Assembly (NCBI RefSeq): GCF_024178315.1
Contig: NZ_JAMZIK010000010.1
Span: 45,655 to 109,654, forward strand
DNA: 64,000 nucleotides
Direction of reading: 5' to 3'
From: Siccirubricoccus soli
GTDB taxonomy: Bacteria > Pseudomonadota > Alphaproteobacteria > Acetobacterales > Acetobacteraceae
Shown here in pieces: positions 26,610 to 34,978 of this stretch (position 1 is its first letter; each line of letters begins with the position of its first letter). Under the pieces are notes generated by a model. It was not told the DNA's origin. It saw only the letters and a list, made by a program, of their open reading frames with translations, and did no database searches. Position numbers and translations under genes: made by a program.

Positions 26610-28019
26610 ATGATCCACGCTTCCTTCTCCGGCCGCCTGGTGATGCTTGGCTTCGGCAGCATCGGCCAGGGCGTGCTGCCGCTGATCCTGCGCCATATCG
26701 ACATGCCGCGCGACCGCATCACCATCGTCACCGCGGAGCCCCGCGGGCGCGAGATCGCGGCCGAGTACGGCATCCGCTTCGTCCAACAGCCGGTGACGCG
26801 CGAGAACTACAAGGATGTGCTGGTGCCGGAGCTGCGGCGCGGCGATTTCCTGCTCAACCTCTCGGTGGACGTCTCCTCCGTCGCCCTGATCGCGCTGTGC
26901 CAGGAGATCGGCGCCCTCTACCTCGACACCTGCATCGAGCCCTGGGCCGGCGGCTACACCGACCCGTCCCTCACGCCCTCGCAGCGCTCCAACTACGCGC
27001 TGCGCGAGAGCGCGCGGGCGCTGCGCGACGGCGTCAAGGGCCGCCCGACCGCGGTGCTGACGCATGGCGCCAACCCCGGCCTCGTCTCCCACCTGGTGAA
27101 GGAGGCGCTGCTGAACCTCGCCCGCGACCTGGAGCTGGATGTGGTGGTCCCGACCGACCGGGAAGGCTGGGCCGCGCTGGCCGAGCGGCTGGGCGTGAAG
27201 GTCATCCATATCGCGGAGCGTGACACCCAGGTGGCGGACCGCCCCAAGGCGCGGGGCGAGTTCGTCAACACCTGGTCGATCGACGGCTTCGTGGGCGAGG
27301 GCTGCCAGCCGGCCGAGCTGGGCTGGGGCACGCATGAGAAGGCGCTGCCGCCGGACGGCAACCGCCACGAATTCGGCTGCGATGCGGCGATCTGGCTGGC
27401 CCGCCCCGGCGCCTCCACCCGCGTCCGCAGCTGGACGCCGCTGGAAGGCCCGTTCCACGGCTTCCTGATCACCCATAACGAGGCGATCTCGCTGGCGGAC
27501 TACTACACGGTGCGGGATGCGGCGGGCGCGGTGCGCTACCGGCCGACGGCGCATTACGCCTACCACCCCTGCGACGATGCCGTGCTGTCCGTGCACGAGA
27601 TCGCCGGCAAGAATTGGGAGATGCAGCCGCAGAAGCGCCTGATGATGGAGGAGATCACCTCCGGCATCGATGAGCTTGGCGTGCTGCTGATGGGGCATGA
27701 GAAGGGCGCCTATTGGTACGGCTCGCGGCTTTCCATCGAGCAGGCGCGGGCGCTGGCGCCGCACAACAACGCCACCTCCCTGCAGGTGACGGCGGCGGTG
27801 CTCGCGGGTCTGGTCTGGGCCATCGAGAATCCGCGCGCCGGCATCGTGGAGGCGGATGAGATCGACCATGCGCGCTGCATGGAGATCATGCGGCCCTATC
27901 TGGGCGAGGTGGTCGGCGAGTATTCCGACTGGACCCCGCTGCAGGACCGGGAGCAGCTCTTCCCGGAGGAGCTGGACCGCCAGGATCCCTGGCAGTTCAA
28001 GAATTTCCGGGTGGTGTGA
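26610..28019 (+). CDS. hss: Homospermidine synthase
   Basis: This 469-residue enzyme matches bacterial homospermidine synthase in length (about 475) and sequence: an N-terminal NAD fold with VMLGFGSIGQG, then DTCIEPWAGGYTD, THGANPGLVSHLVKEAL and WGTHEKALPPDG, and a C-terminal catalytic half with HNEAISLADYYTVRD and ENPRAGIVEADEID. It condenses two putrescines, using bound NAD as an internal redox carrier, to give sym-homospermidine and ammonia. It completes a three-gene polyamine block with the ureohydrolase and decarboxylase. The start follows ggagga 8 bases upstream. Confidence 0.95.
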   Translation: MIHASFSGRLVMLGFGSIGQGVLPLILRHIDMPRDRITIVTAEPRGREIAAEYGIRFVQQPVTRENYKDVLVPELRRGDFLLNLSVDVSSVALIALCQEIGALYLDTCIEPWAGGYTDPSLTPSQRSNYALRESARALRDGVKGRPTAVLTHGANPGLVSHLVKEALLNLARDLELDVVVPTDREGWAALAERLGVKVIHIAERDTQVADRPKARGEFVNTWSIDGFVGEGCQPAELGWGTHEKALPPDGNRHEFGCDAAIWLARPGASTRVRSWTPLEGPFHGFLITHNEAISLADYYTVRDAAGAVRYRPTAHYAYHPCDDAVLSVHEIAGKNWEMQPQKRLMMEEITSGIDELGVLLMGHEKGAYWYGSRLSIEQARALAPHNNATSLQVTAAVLAGLVWAIENPRAGIVEADEIDHARCMEIMRPYLGEVVGEYSDWTPLQDREQLFPEELDRQDPWQFKNFRVV

Positions 28020-28020
28020 C

Positions 28021-28055
28021 GAAAGGGGGGCGGGCTTGCGGCCCGCCCCCTTTTC
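28021..28055. terminator. Bidirectional terminator between convergent genes
   Basis: gaaaggggggcgggc and gcccgcccccttttc pair almost perfectly around a short loop, with A and T runs on both sides. It lies exactly between the ends of homospermidine synthase and the leftward alcohol dehydrogenase, so it should stop both transcripts. Confidence 0.85.
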
Positions 28056-28060
28056 ATGGC

Positions 28061-29194
28061 CTACATGTTCGGCCGCAGCACCTGGCGCAGCACATTGCCC
28101 TCCGCCAGCCGGTCGAAGCCGGCATTGATCTCGGAGAGCGGCAGGAAGCCGCTTTTCAGCGAGCCCACCGGCAGCTTGCCGCGCTGATACATGCCAAGGA
28201 AGCGCGGAATGTCCCGCTCCGCGATGCAGCTTCCCATGTAGCTGCCGAGGATGCTCTTCTCGTCCGAGACGAGCCCGGCATGCATGTAGGAGAAATTCGC
28301 CCCCTGCGCCGGCAGCCCCGCGCTCACCACGCGCCCGCCCCGGGCGGTCACGGCATAGGCCAGCTCCATCGCCTTGATGTTGCCCGCCGTCTCGATGACG
28401 GTGTCCACCCCGCCATCGGTCGCCGCCTTCACCTGCTCCACCACATCCTTGTCGGTGGCGAGGAAGGTGTCCGTCGCGCCCCATTGCCGGGCGAGGCCCA
28501 GCTTCTGCTCGCTGGTGTCGATGGCGATGATCCGTTCCGCCCCGCCCGCCACCGCGGCAAACAGCGCATTCATGCCGACGCCGCCGAGGCCCACCACGGC
28601 GATGGTGTCGCCCGCCCGCATCCCCGCCGTGTTCAGCACCGCCCCGGCCCCGGTCATCACCGCGCAGCCGAAGATCGCCGCATCCTCCAGCGGGATCGAC
28701 GGGTCGATCTTCACCGCGGAGCGGCGCCCGACCACCGCGTATTGCGCGAAGAGCGACAACCCGCTGCCATGGTTGATCTTCTCCCCGTTCAGCCGGCTGA
28801 TCCGCTTCGCGCCCGAGAGCAGCGTGCCCGCCGCCCGCGCCGCCCCGCCGGCCAGGCAGATATTCGGCCGCCCGCGCACGCAATTCCGGCAGGAGCCGCA
28901 GGAGGCGACGAAGACGGTGATGACATGGTCGCCCGGCTTCAGGTCGGTGATGCCCTGCCCCACCTCCCGTACGATGCCGGCGCCCTCATGGCCGATCACC
29001 ACCGGCAGCGGCCGCGGCCGGATCCCCTCGATGGCCGAGAGGTCGGAATGGCAGAGGCCGGCGGCGGCGACCTCGATCAGGATCTCGCCCGGGCCGGGGC
29101 CTTCCAGTTCCACCTCCTCGATGACCAGGGCGTTGGAGGTGGCGTAGGGCCGGGGCTTGCCCTGCTCGAACATGATGGCGGCCTGCATGCGCAT
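28061..29194 (-). CDS. Zinc-dependent alcohol dehydrogenase (MDR family, class III-like)
   Basis: The 377-residue enzyme has catalytic-zinc motifs GLCHSDLS (cysteine and histidine) and GHEGAGIV, the four-cysteine structural zinc loop CGSCRNCVRGRPNIC, and the NAD site VVGLGGVGMNA. It oxidises an alcohol or reduces an aldehyde with NAD(H); relatives include glutathione-dependent formaldehyde and aryl/alkyl alcohol dehydrogenases. It lies 16 bp after the Bug-type binding protein gene on the same strand and is probably co-transcribed. The start at 29194 avoids overlap with that gene and has agga upstream; a start two codons later is also possible. Confidence 0.9.
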   Translation of the reverse strand: MRMQAAIMFEQGKPRPYATSNALVIEEVELEGPGPGEILIEVAAAGLCHSDLSAIEGIRPRPLPVVIGHEGAGIVREVGQGITDLKPGDHVITVFVASCGSCRNCVRGRPNICLAGGAARAAGTLLSGAKRISRLNGEKINHGSGLSLFAQYAVVGRRSAVKIDPSIPLEDAAIFGCAVMTGAGAVLNTAGMRAGDTIAVVGLGGVGMNALFAAVAGGAERIIAIDTSEQKLGLARQWGATDTFLATDKDVVEQVKAATDGGVDTVIETAGNIKAMELAYAVTARGGRVVSAGLPAQGANFSYMHAGLVSDEKSILGSYMGSCIAERDIPRFLGMYQRGKLPVGSLKSGFLPLSEINAGFDRLAEGNVLRQVLRPNM

Positions 29195-29210
29195 ATCGGT
29201 CTGGTCCTGA

Positions 29211-30173
29211 CTACTCGATGTGAATATTGGCGGCACGCGCCACTTCGGTGTTGATGGCGATCTCGCGCGGGATGCGGGCGCGGAATTCCGCCGGCCCCTC
29301 CCCCTCCACGATGCCGCCGCTGCTCTCGATGCGCTGGATGATCTCCGGGCGCTTCAGCAGCGCCTGCACATCGCTGGCCATGCGGTTCACCAGCGCCTCC
29401 GGCAGCCCGGCCGGGCCGACGAAGCTGTACCAGGGGGAGGTATCGCGGATCTCCACCCCCTGCTCCGCCATGGTCGGCACGTTGGGGAAGGAAGGGGTGC
29501 GGCGCGGCGCGGCGATGGCAATGGGCTTCAGCTTGCCGTCCCGCGCCAGGCCAATGGCCCCCGACAGGGTGGAGAAGGTGATCGGCACCCGGCCCGTCAT
29601 CACATCCTGCAGGGCGGGGGCGGCGCCGCGATAGGGCACATGCGTCAGCTCGATGCCCGCCGCCCGCATGAACATCTCCGTCGCGAAATGGCCGGAGGTG
29701 GCGACGCCCGAGGTGGCGGCAGCCATGCCCGGGTGCTTCTTCGCCGCCGCGATCACCTCCTGCACGTTGCGGTAGGGCGATTTCTCCCCGACGAAGAGCA
29801 CGGTGGGGGAGGAGTAGATGATGACGATCGGGGTGAAGTCGCGCAGCGTGTCATAGGGCAGGCGGGCGAAGACCGCCGGGTTGCTGGTCAGGTTGCTGGT
29901 GCAGAGCAGCAGCGTGTAGCCATCGGGCGGGGATTTCGCCACCGCCTCGGAAGCGATCACCTGGCTGGCGCCGGGCCGGTTCTCGATGACCAGCGGCTGC
30001 CCCCAGACCTGCTGCAGCGCATCCTGCAGCACGCGGGCGGCGAAATCCGTGGGTCCGCCGGCGGGGAACCCCACCAGCAGCCGGATCGGCTTGTCCGGCC
30101 AGGCCGGCTGGGCCCGCACCGGCCCGGCCAGCGCGAATCCCGCCCCGGCCAACATGCCCCGTCGCGTCAACAT
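29211..30173 (-). CDS. Bug/TctC-family periplasmic solute-binding protein
   Basis: This 320-residue protein has an export signal (MLTRRGMLAGAGFALAGPVRA) followed by the Bug-family core: WPDKPIRLLVGFPAGGPTDFAARVL, VIENRPGASQVIASEAVAKSPPDGYTLL, and HVPYRGAAPALQDVMTGRV. Such proteins bind carboxylates or other small organic solutes, sometimes feeding a tripartite TctAB transporter. No tctA or tctB gene lies nearby, which is common for orphan Bug proteins. It pairs with the alcohol dehydrogenase downstream. The ligand is unknown. Confidence 0.92.
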   Translation of the reverse strand: MLTRRGMLAGAGFALAGPVRAQPAWPDKPIRLLVGFPAGGPTDFAARVLQDALQQVWGQPLVIENRPGASQVIASEAVAKSPPDGYTLLLCTSNLTSNPAVFARLPYDTLRDFTPIVIIYSSPTVLFVGEKSPYRNVQEVIAAAKKHPGMAAATSGVATSGHFATEMFMRAAGIELTHVPYRGAAPALQDVMTGRVPITFSTLSGAIGLARDGKLKPIAIAAPRRTPSFPNVPTMAEQGVEIRDTSPWYSFVGPAGLPEALVNRMASDVQALLKRPEIIQRIESSGGIVEGEGPAEFRARIPREIAINTEVARAANIHIE

Positions 30174-30296
30174 CGGTTTCCTCCTTGCTTCGATGCAGGT
30201 TCGGCAATGTGCGGCGGGGCGTCAAGCAAGCGGCAGCGGCGCAACCCCGGCCCATGCTGGCGTGTTCTCCGGCCACCACGGCAGGGAGAGCAGACC

Positions 30297-30518
30297 ATGA
30301 CCCGAGGCCTCGGCGGGCATTCCCCCGCCAATGTCACGCATAGCCTGAAGGGCATCCATTTCCCCGCGAGCAAGAAGGATCTGGTGCAGCAGGCGAAGAA
30401 GAACGGCGCCGAGCAGGCCGTCATGGAGGTGATCAACGCCATGCCGGACCAGGAATTCGCCAGCATCGCCGAAGTGACCAAGGCGGTGGGCGAGGTGGAG
30501 CGCGGCGCCGAGCGATAG
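30297..30518 (+). CDS. DUF2795-family small protein
   Basis: The 73-residue protein has the DUF2795 pattern: SLKGIHFPASKKDLVQQAKKNGA, then VMEVINAMPDQEFASIAEVTKAV. Members are small helical proteins found in many bacteria, often near stress genes. No signal or membrane segment is seen. A gggagag site precedes the ATG. It is 10 bp ahead of the DJ-1/PfpI gene, so the two form a unit. Function unknown. Confidence 0.85.
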   Translation: MTRGLGGHSPANVTHSLKGIHFPASKKDLVQQAKKNGAEQAVMEVINAMPDQEFASIAEVTKAVGEVERGAER

Positions 30519-30528
30519 GGAGAACCGC

Positions 30529-31098
30529 ATGGCCGACGAGCTGCAAGGCTGCAAGGTCGCCGTGCTGGCGACCGATGGCGTGGAGCAGGTGGAGCTGACC
30601 GAGCCGGTCAAGGCCCTGAAGCAGGCCGGCGCCCAGGTGGAGGTGGTGTCCCCGAAGCCGGGCAGCATCCAGGGCTGGAACCACCTGGACAAGGCGGACA
30701 GCATCCCGGTGGACCGCGCCCTGGACCAGGCGGACCCCGGCCAGTACCAGGCGCTGCTGCTGCCGGGCGGGGTGGTGAACCCGGACCAGCTCCGGCTGCA
30801 GCCCAAGGCGATCGACTTCGTCCGGCATTTCGTGGAGCAGAAGAAGCCCATCGCGGCCATCTGCCACGGGCCCTGGACGCTGATCGATGCCGGCGGGGTG
30901 CGCGGGCGGCGGGTGACGAGTTGGCCTTCGCTGCGCCAGGACCTCACCAATGCCGGTGCGCAATGGGTGGATGAGCAGGTCGTCACCGACCAGGGCCTCG
31001 TCACCTCCCGCAAGCCGGACGACATCCCGGCCTTCAGCCGGAAGATGATCGAGGAGTTCCGCGAAGGCCGGCATACCGGGCGGCAGGCCGCCGAGTAG
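30529..31098 (+). CDS. DJ-1/PfpI-family protein (type 1 glutamine amidotransferase-like)
   Basis: The 189-residue protein matches the PfpI/YhbO branch: KVAVLATDGVEQVELTEPVKAL near the start, the LLLPGGVVNPDQLR loop, and the nucleophile elbow AAICHGPW with its reactive cysteine and adjacent histidine. The family covers stress-induced deglycase/glyoxalase-like or protease-like proteins. It follows DUF2795 by 10 bp; this pairing hints at a general stress role. A start with ggga upstream is clear. Confidence 0.9.
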   Translation: MADELQGCKVAVLATDGVEQVELTEPVKALKQAGAQVEVVSPKPGSIQGWNHLDKADSIPVDRALDQADPGQYQALLLPGGVVNPDQLRLQPKAIDFVRHFVEQKKPIAAICHGPWTLIDAGGVRGRRVTSWPSLRQDLTNAGAQWVDEQVVTDQGLVTSRKPDDIPAFSRKMIEEFREGRHTGRQAAE

Positions 31099-31156
31099 GG
31101 CTTTCCGTCCCGCCGGTGGCATGCTGACCTCCGCCTGTGTCCTAGGGGAGGTCCGC

Positions 31157-32767
31157 ATGCACCCGGCTTTGCGTAGCCACCGGCCGCTGATCATGGGCCG
31201 GCGCGGCGCCGTCGCCAGCAACCATCCGGTCGCCACCCAGGCGGGGCTGGATGTGCTGCGGGCAGGTGGCAACGCCATGGATGCCGCCATCGCCACCTCC
31301 CTGACCCTGGGGGTGGCGGAGCCGCACATGTCGGGCATCGGCGGGGATGGGTTCTTCCATCTCTGCCTCGCCGACGGCACGGCGCTCTGCGTGAACGCCA
31401 CCGGCGCGGCGCCGGCGGCGGCAACGCCGGAGCGCTACCGGGCGGCGGGTGGCATTCCCATCTCCGGCCCGCTCAGCGTGCAGACGCCGGGGCTGGTGGC
31501 CGGGCTGGCCCTGCTGCATGCGCGGCATGGCAGCCTGCCCTGGGCCAGGCTGGTGGCGCCGGCCATCGAGGCGGCGCGGGAGGGCTTCGCCGCCACCCAT
31601 GCCTACCGGCATTTCAGCGGCGAGATGCGTACCCGGCTACGGGAGGATGCCGGCAGCGCGGCGCGCTTCCTCCACGGCGGAGAGCCCCCAGCCCTCGGCG
31701 CGCTGGTGGTGCAGCCGGAGCTGGTGGAAACGCTGGAGGCGCTGGCGCGGGACGGGGCCGAGGGCTTCTACCGCGGCGCCCTGGCGCGGCGCCTGGCGGC
31801 TGGCATCGAAGCCGCCGGCGGGCTGGTGGCGGCGGCGGACCTTGCCGCCTGCACGGCAGAGGTCCAGGCCCCAATCGAGATCCCCTGGCGCGGCTTCACC
31901 CTGCGCCAGACGCCGCCCAATTCCACCGGCTTCACCTTCCTGCAGATGCTCCGCATCCTGGAGCGCTTTGAGCTGGATGGGCTGGGCCGGGACAGCGCGG
32001 CGCTGATCCACCTGATGGTGGAGGCCAAGAAGCGCGCCTTCCTGGACCGCGAGACCCATGGAAGCGATCCGCGCGGCGCCGCCATCCCGCTGGACCGCCT
32101 GCTCTCTGCCGATCACGCCATGGCCCATGCCGCCGCCATCGATTTCGGCCGCGCCGCAAGCCTGCCGGTGCGCGACATGGCGGAAAGCGACACCACCTAT
32201 TTCTGCGTGGTCGATGCGGCGGGGAATGTCGTCTCCGCCATCCAGTCGTTGAACTCCGCCTTCGGCAGCGGTGTGACGGCGGGCGATACCGGCGTGTTGC
32301 TGAACAACCGCATGGCGTATTGGCACCTCAGCCCCGGGCACGCCAATTTGCTGCGGCCGGGCCTGCGGGTGCGGCACACCATGAACGCGCCGATCGTGCT
32401 GCGGGACGGCAGGCCCTGGGCGGTCTTCGGCACGCCGGGCGCCGACAACCAGGTACAGATCAACATGCAGGTGCTGGTCGCCATGGCGGTGTTCGGCCTG
32501 GACCCGCAGCAGGCGGTGGACGCCCCGCGCTGGACCAGCAGCCAGCCCGGCCAGGCGGCCAACTACCCGCATGGCGGCGATGCCGTGCTGACGCTGGAAC
32601 AGGGGCTCGCGGACGCCGCCCCCGCGCTGACGGCGATGGGCCATCAGGTGAAGCTGGTGCCGCCGCTGGAAGGCCCGTGCAGCGTCGCTGCCATCCGCAT
32701 CCTGGAGAATGGCGTGCGCATGGCCGGCAGCGATCCGCGCCGGGATGGCTGGGCCGCCGCCTACTGA
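31157..32767 (+). CDS. Gamma-glutamyltransferase-family protein
   Basis: This 536-residue protein is a gamma-glutamyltranspeptidase homologue. It has GAVASNHPVATQAGLDVLRA and GGNAMDAAIA at the start, the self-cleavage site with nucleophile threonine T346 in ESDTTYFCVVD, and C-terminal NNRMAYW and FGTPGADNQVQINMQ. It should mature into large and small subunits. No signal peptide is evident, so it may be cytoplasmic, like acylase- or hydrolase-type relatives, rather than periplasmic GGT. The ATG at 31157 has gggagg upstream; the frame is open 12 codons further without support. Confidence 0.9.
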   Translation: MHPALRSHRPLIMGRRGAVASNHPVATQAGLDVLRAGGNAMDAAIATSLTLGVAEPHMSGIGGDGFFHLCLADGTALCVNATGAAPAAATPERYRAAGGIPISGPLSVQTPGLVAGLALLHARHGSLPWARLVAPAIEAAREGFAATHAYRHFSGEMRTRLREDAGSAARFLHGGEPPALGALVVQPELVETLEALARDGAEGFYRGALARRLAAGIEAAGGLVAAADLAACTAEVQAPIEIPWRGFTLRQTPPNSTGFTFLQMLRILERFELDGLGRDSAALIHLMVEAKKRAFLDRETHGSDPRGAAIPLDRLLSADHAMAHAAAIDFGRAASLPVRDMAESDTTYFCVVDAAGNVVSAIQSLNSAFGSGVTAGDTGVLLNNRMAYWHLSPGHANLLRPGLRVRHTMNAPIVLRDGRPWAVFGTPGADNQVQINMQVLVAMAVFGLDPQQAVDAPRWTSSQPGQAANYPHGGDAVLTLEQGLADAAPALTAMGHQVKLVPPLEGPCSVAAIRILENGVRMAGSDPRRDGWAAAY

Positions 32768-32819
32768 CCGAACCCCGGGCCGGGCGGCGCTTTCCCTCGA
32801 TGCAAAGGGAGATCGCCGC

Positions 32820-32936
32820 ATGTCCACCACCCTGCTGATCCTGCTGCTGGCCGTCCTGGCCCTGCTGGTGCTGGCGCTGCTGCAACGGGCGGAGTTCCGC
32901 AGCGTCTTCCGCCGGCGGCGGCCGCCCGGCGCATGA
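32820..32936 (+). CDS. Small single-pass membrane protein (38 aa)
   Basis: The ORF encodes a peptide with one hydrophobic helix, roughly residues 4-21 (TLLILLLAVLALLVLALL), followed by a basic, cytoplasm-favouring tail with several arginines (VFRRRRPPG). It has a good ribosome site, gggag, 8 bases upstream, and lies 52 bp after the gamma-glutamyltransferase. I recognise no family. The ribosome site and membrane helix make it a plausible real small gene. Confidence 0.6.
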   Translation: MSTTLLILLLAVLALLVLALLQRAEFRSVFRRRRPPGA

Positions 32937-33024
32937 TACCCTCGCCCGCGCGCACGGCACCTTCCCAGGCCCTTGCCTTGCCGCGCGGGCCACGTCCGGC
33001 GGCTCCGCCTCAGCAGATTGCGCC

Positions 33025-33669
33025 CTACGCCCCCCTGAGGAAGGGGTTCCGCTGCCGCTCATGCCCGAAGCTCGAGCCCGGGCCATGGCCGCAGAGGAAT
33101 TGCACGTCATCCCCCAGCGGCAGCAGCTTGCCATGGATGGCGGCCAGCAGCGCGGCGTGATCCCCATAGGGGAAATCCGTGCGGCCGATGGAGCCGCGGA
33201 ACAACACATCCCCCACCAGCGCCACCCGCAGCGCGGTGGAGACGAAGACCACATGCCCCGGCGTATGCCCGGGGCAATGCAGCACGCCGAAGCTCTCCCC
33301 GCCGATCTCGACCGTGTCGCCCTCGGCGAGCCATTGGTCCGGCGTCACGTTGCGCGCCGGCAGCCCGTACTTCGCGCCCTGGCTCTCCAGCGCCTCCAGC
33401 AGGAACTGGTCGCGCGCGTCGGGCCCGATGATGGGCGGCGTGTCCGGCAGCGCCGCCTTCAGCTCCGCCGCGCCCCCGGCATGGTCCATATGGCCATGGG
33501 TCAGCAGGATGCGCTCCACGCTCAGCTTCAGCTCGCCGATCGCAGTCAGGATGCGGTCCACCTCCCCGCCCGGGTCGATGACCACGCCCTTGCCCGTCCC
33601 TTCCTCCCAGAGCAGGGCGCAATTCTGCTCAAAGGGCGTGACGGGAATGATGGCGGCCTTCAGCGCCAT
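33025..33669 (-). CDS. MBL-fold metallo-hydrolase (glyoxalase II-like)
   Basis: The 214-residue protein has the metallo-beta-lactamase zinc motif THGHMDHAGG (H58, H60, D62, H63), a later CPGHTPGH, the metal-bridging aspartate in LVGDVLF and a final histidine in LCGHGPGS. Its length and pattern fit the small YcbL-type glyoxalase II group, which hydrolyses thioesters such as lactoylglutathione. The start at 33669 has aaaggtg upstream; an ATG seven codons earlier is possible. It is divergent from the EamA transporter. Confidence 0.9.
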   Translation of the reverse strand: MALKAAIIPVTPFEQNCALLWEEGTGKGVVIDPGGEVDRILTAIGELKLSVERILLTHGHMDHAGGAAELKAALPDTPPIIGPDARDQFLLEALESQGAKYGLPARNVTPDQWLAEGDTVEIGGESFGVLHCPGHTPGHVVFVSTALRVALVGDVLFRGSIGRTDFPYGDHAALLAAIHGKLLPLGDDVQFLCGHGPGSSFGHERQRNPFLRGA

Positions 33670-33795
33670 GGCGCGGTTCACCTTTCGCAACGGGCTCGAT
33701 GCCGATGATGCCTGAGAGCGGGCGCCGCAGCCAGGGGGGCGCGGGGCTTACGCGGCGGGCTTTACGCCACGGGGGCCGCGCCGCACCCTGCCATC

Positions 33796-34719
33796 ATGCC
33801 GGATTCGCCACGCGACCGGGCTGCGGAGGGCGCGCTGCCGCCCGCGGCCCTTGCCCTGATGCTGCTGCTCTGCCTGGTCTGGGGGCTCAACACCGTGGCG
33901 ATGAAGCTGGCGGGCCAGGGCATTCCGCCCGTGCTGCTGGCCGGGCTGCGCAGCCTGGTCGGCACCTTCACCCTGCTTGGCTGGTGCCGCTGGCGCGGCC
34001 TTGGCTTCGGCGCCTGGCGGCGGGACGGCACGCTGCCCCTCGGCCTGCTGTCGGGCGTCATCTTCGCGGCCGAGTTCATCGCCTTCTATATCGGGGTCCA
34101 GCTCACCACCGCCTCCCGCGCCATCATCTTCATGTATGGCGCGCCCTTCTTCGTCGCTATCGGCGCGCATCTGCTGCTGCCGGAGGACCGGCTGACCCGC
34201 GCCAAGGCGCTGGGGCTGCTGGTCGCCTTCGCCGGGCTGGTGCTGGCCTTCGCCGAAGGCCTGCTGGTGACGACGGGGCCGGAGGCGCTGCTGGGCGATG
34301 CGCTCTGCCTGCTCGGCGGCGCGCTCTGGGGCATGACGACGCTGCTGGTGAAGGCCAGCCGACTGAAGCGCGCCCTGCCGCAGACCATGCTGTTCTACCA
34401 GCTCGGCCTCTCCGTGCCCCTGCTCCTGCTCGCCTCGCCGCTGCTGGGGGAGCGCTGGACGCTGCACCTCACGCCGCTCGTCCTCGGCGCCTTCCTCTAT
34501 CAGGCGGTGGCGATCGCCGGCATCAGCTACCTGGTCTGGTTCCGGCTGGTCTCCAGCCACTCCGCCTCCCGCCTTGCCGCCTTCTCGGTGCTCTCGCCCA
34601 TCTTCGGCGTGCTGGCCGGGGCGGTGCTGCTCGGCGACCCGCTCGGGCCGCTCTTCGGCCTTGCCGTGCTGCTGGTGGCGGCGGGGCTCTGGCTGGTGAA
34701 CCGGCCAGCCAAGCGCTGA
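33796..34719 (+). CDS. EamA-family (DMT) transporter
   Basis: This 307-residue inner-membrane protein contains two EamA repeats with about ten membrane helices. The first repeat has ALALMLLLCLVWGLNTVAMK and FYIGVQLTTASRAIIFMYGAPF; the second has LLGDALCLLGGALWGMTTLLVK and YLVWFRLVSSHSASRLAAFSVLSPIFGVLAG. DMT proteins export amino acids, purines or other metabolites. The substrate is not evident. It is transcribed alone. Confidence 0.9.
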   Translation: MPDSPRDRAAEGALPPAALALMLLLCLVWGLNTVAMKLAGQGIPPVLLAGLRSLVGTFTLLGWCRWRGLGFGAWRRDGTLPLGLLSGVIFAAEFIAFYIGVQLTTASRAIIFMYGAPFFVAIGAHLLLPEDRLTRAKALGLLVAFAGLVLAFAEGLLVTTGPEALLGDALCLLGGALWGMTTLLVKASRLKRALPQTMLFYQLGLSVPLLLLASPLLGERWTLHLTPLVLGAFLYQAVAIAGISYLVWFRLVSSHSASRLAAFSVLSPIFGVLAGAVLLGDPLGPLFGLAVLLVAAGLWLVNRPAKR

Positions 34720-34871
34720 AGCGCCATAAGCCATTGCGATAACGCCGTATCACTCCGCGCTGCCGTGCAATGCCTGCCCCGCGGCGGCGCAGCCTCCGTC
34801 CAGAATGGCAGCGCAATGCACAAGGCTTGAGCAGAAGCGCGGAAAACCGCGGCTGCAGGCCGTTCTCGCCC

Positions 34872-34887
34872 TGGCACGCATCTCGCA
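34872..34887 (+). promoter_or_regulatory. Sigma-54-type promoter upstream of urtA
   Basis: tggcacgcatctcgca matches the RpoN consensus TGGCACR-N4-TTGCW at every position except one (TCGC for TTGC), with the GG and GC dinucleotides at the right spacing. Transcription would start near 34898, about 80 bases before the urtA ATG. Urea transport operons are often nitrogen-controlled through NtrC and sigma-54, which fits. I did not find a convincing NtrC site upstream in 34720-34860. Confidence 0.55.
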
Positions 34888-34978
34888 ATGCCGTGCCGCA
34901 GGAAGCCGCGCCGCATCCCCCGCCCGCCGGGGCGGTGCGGCGGCTTCGCCGCCAAGGCCAGAACAGGAAGGAAGCCGC

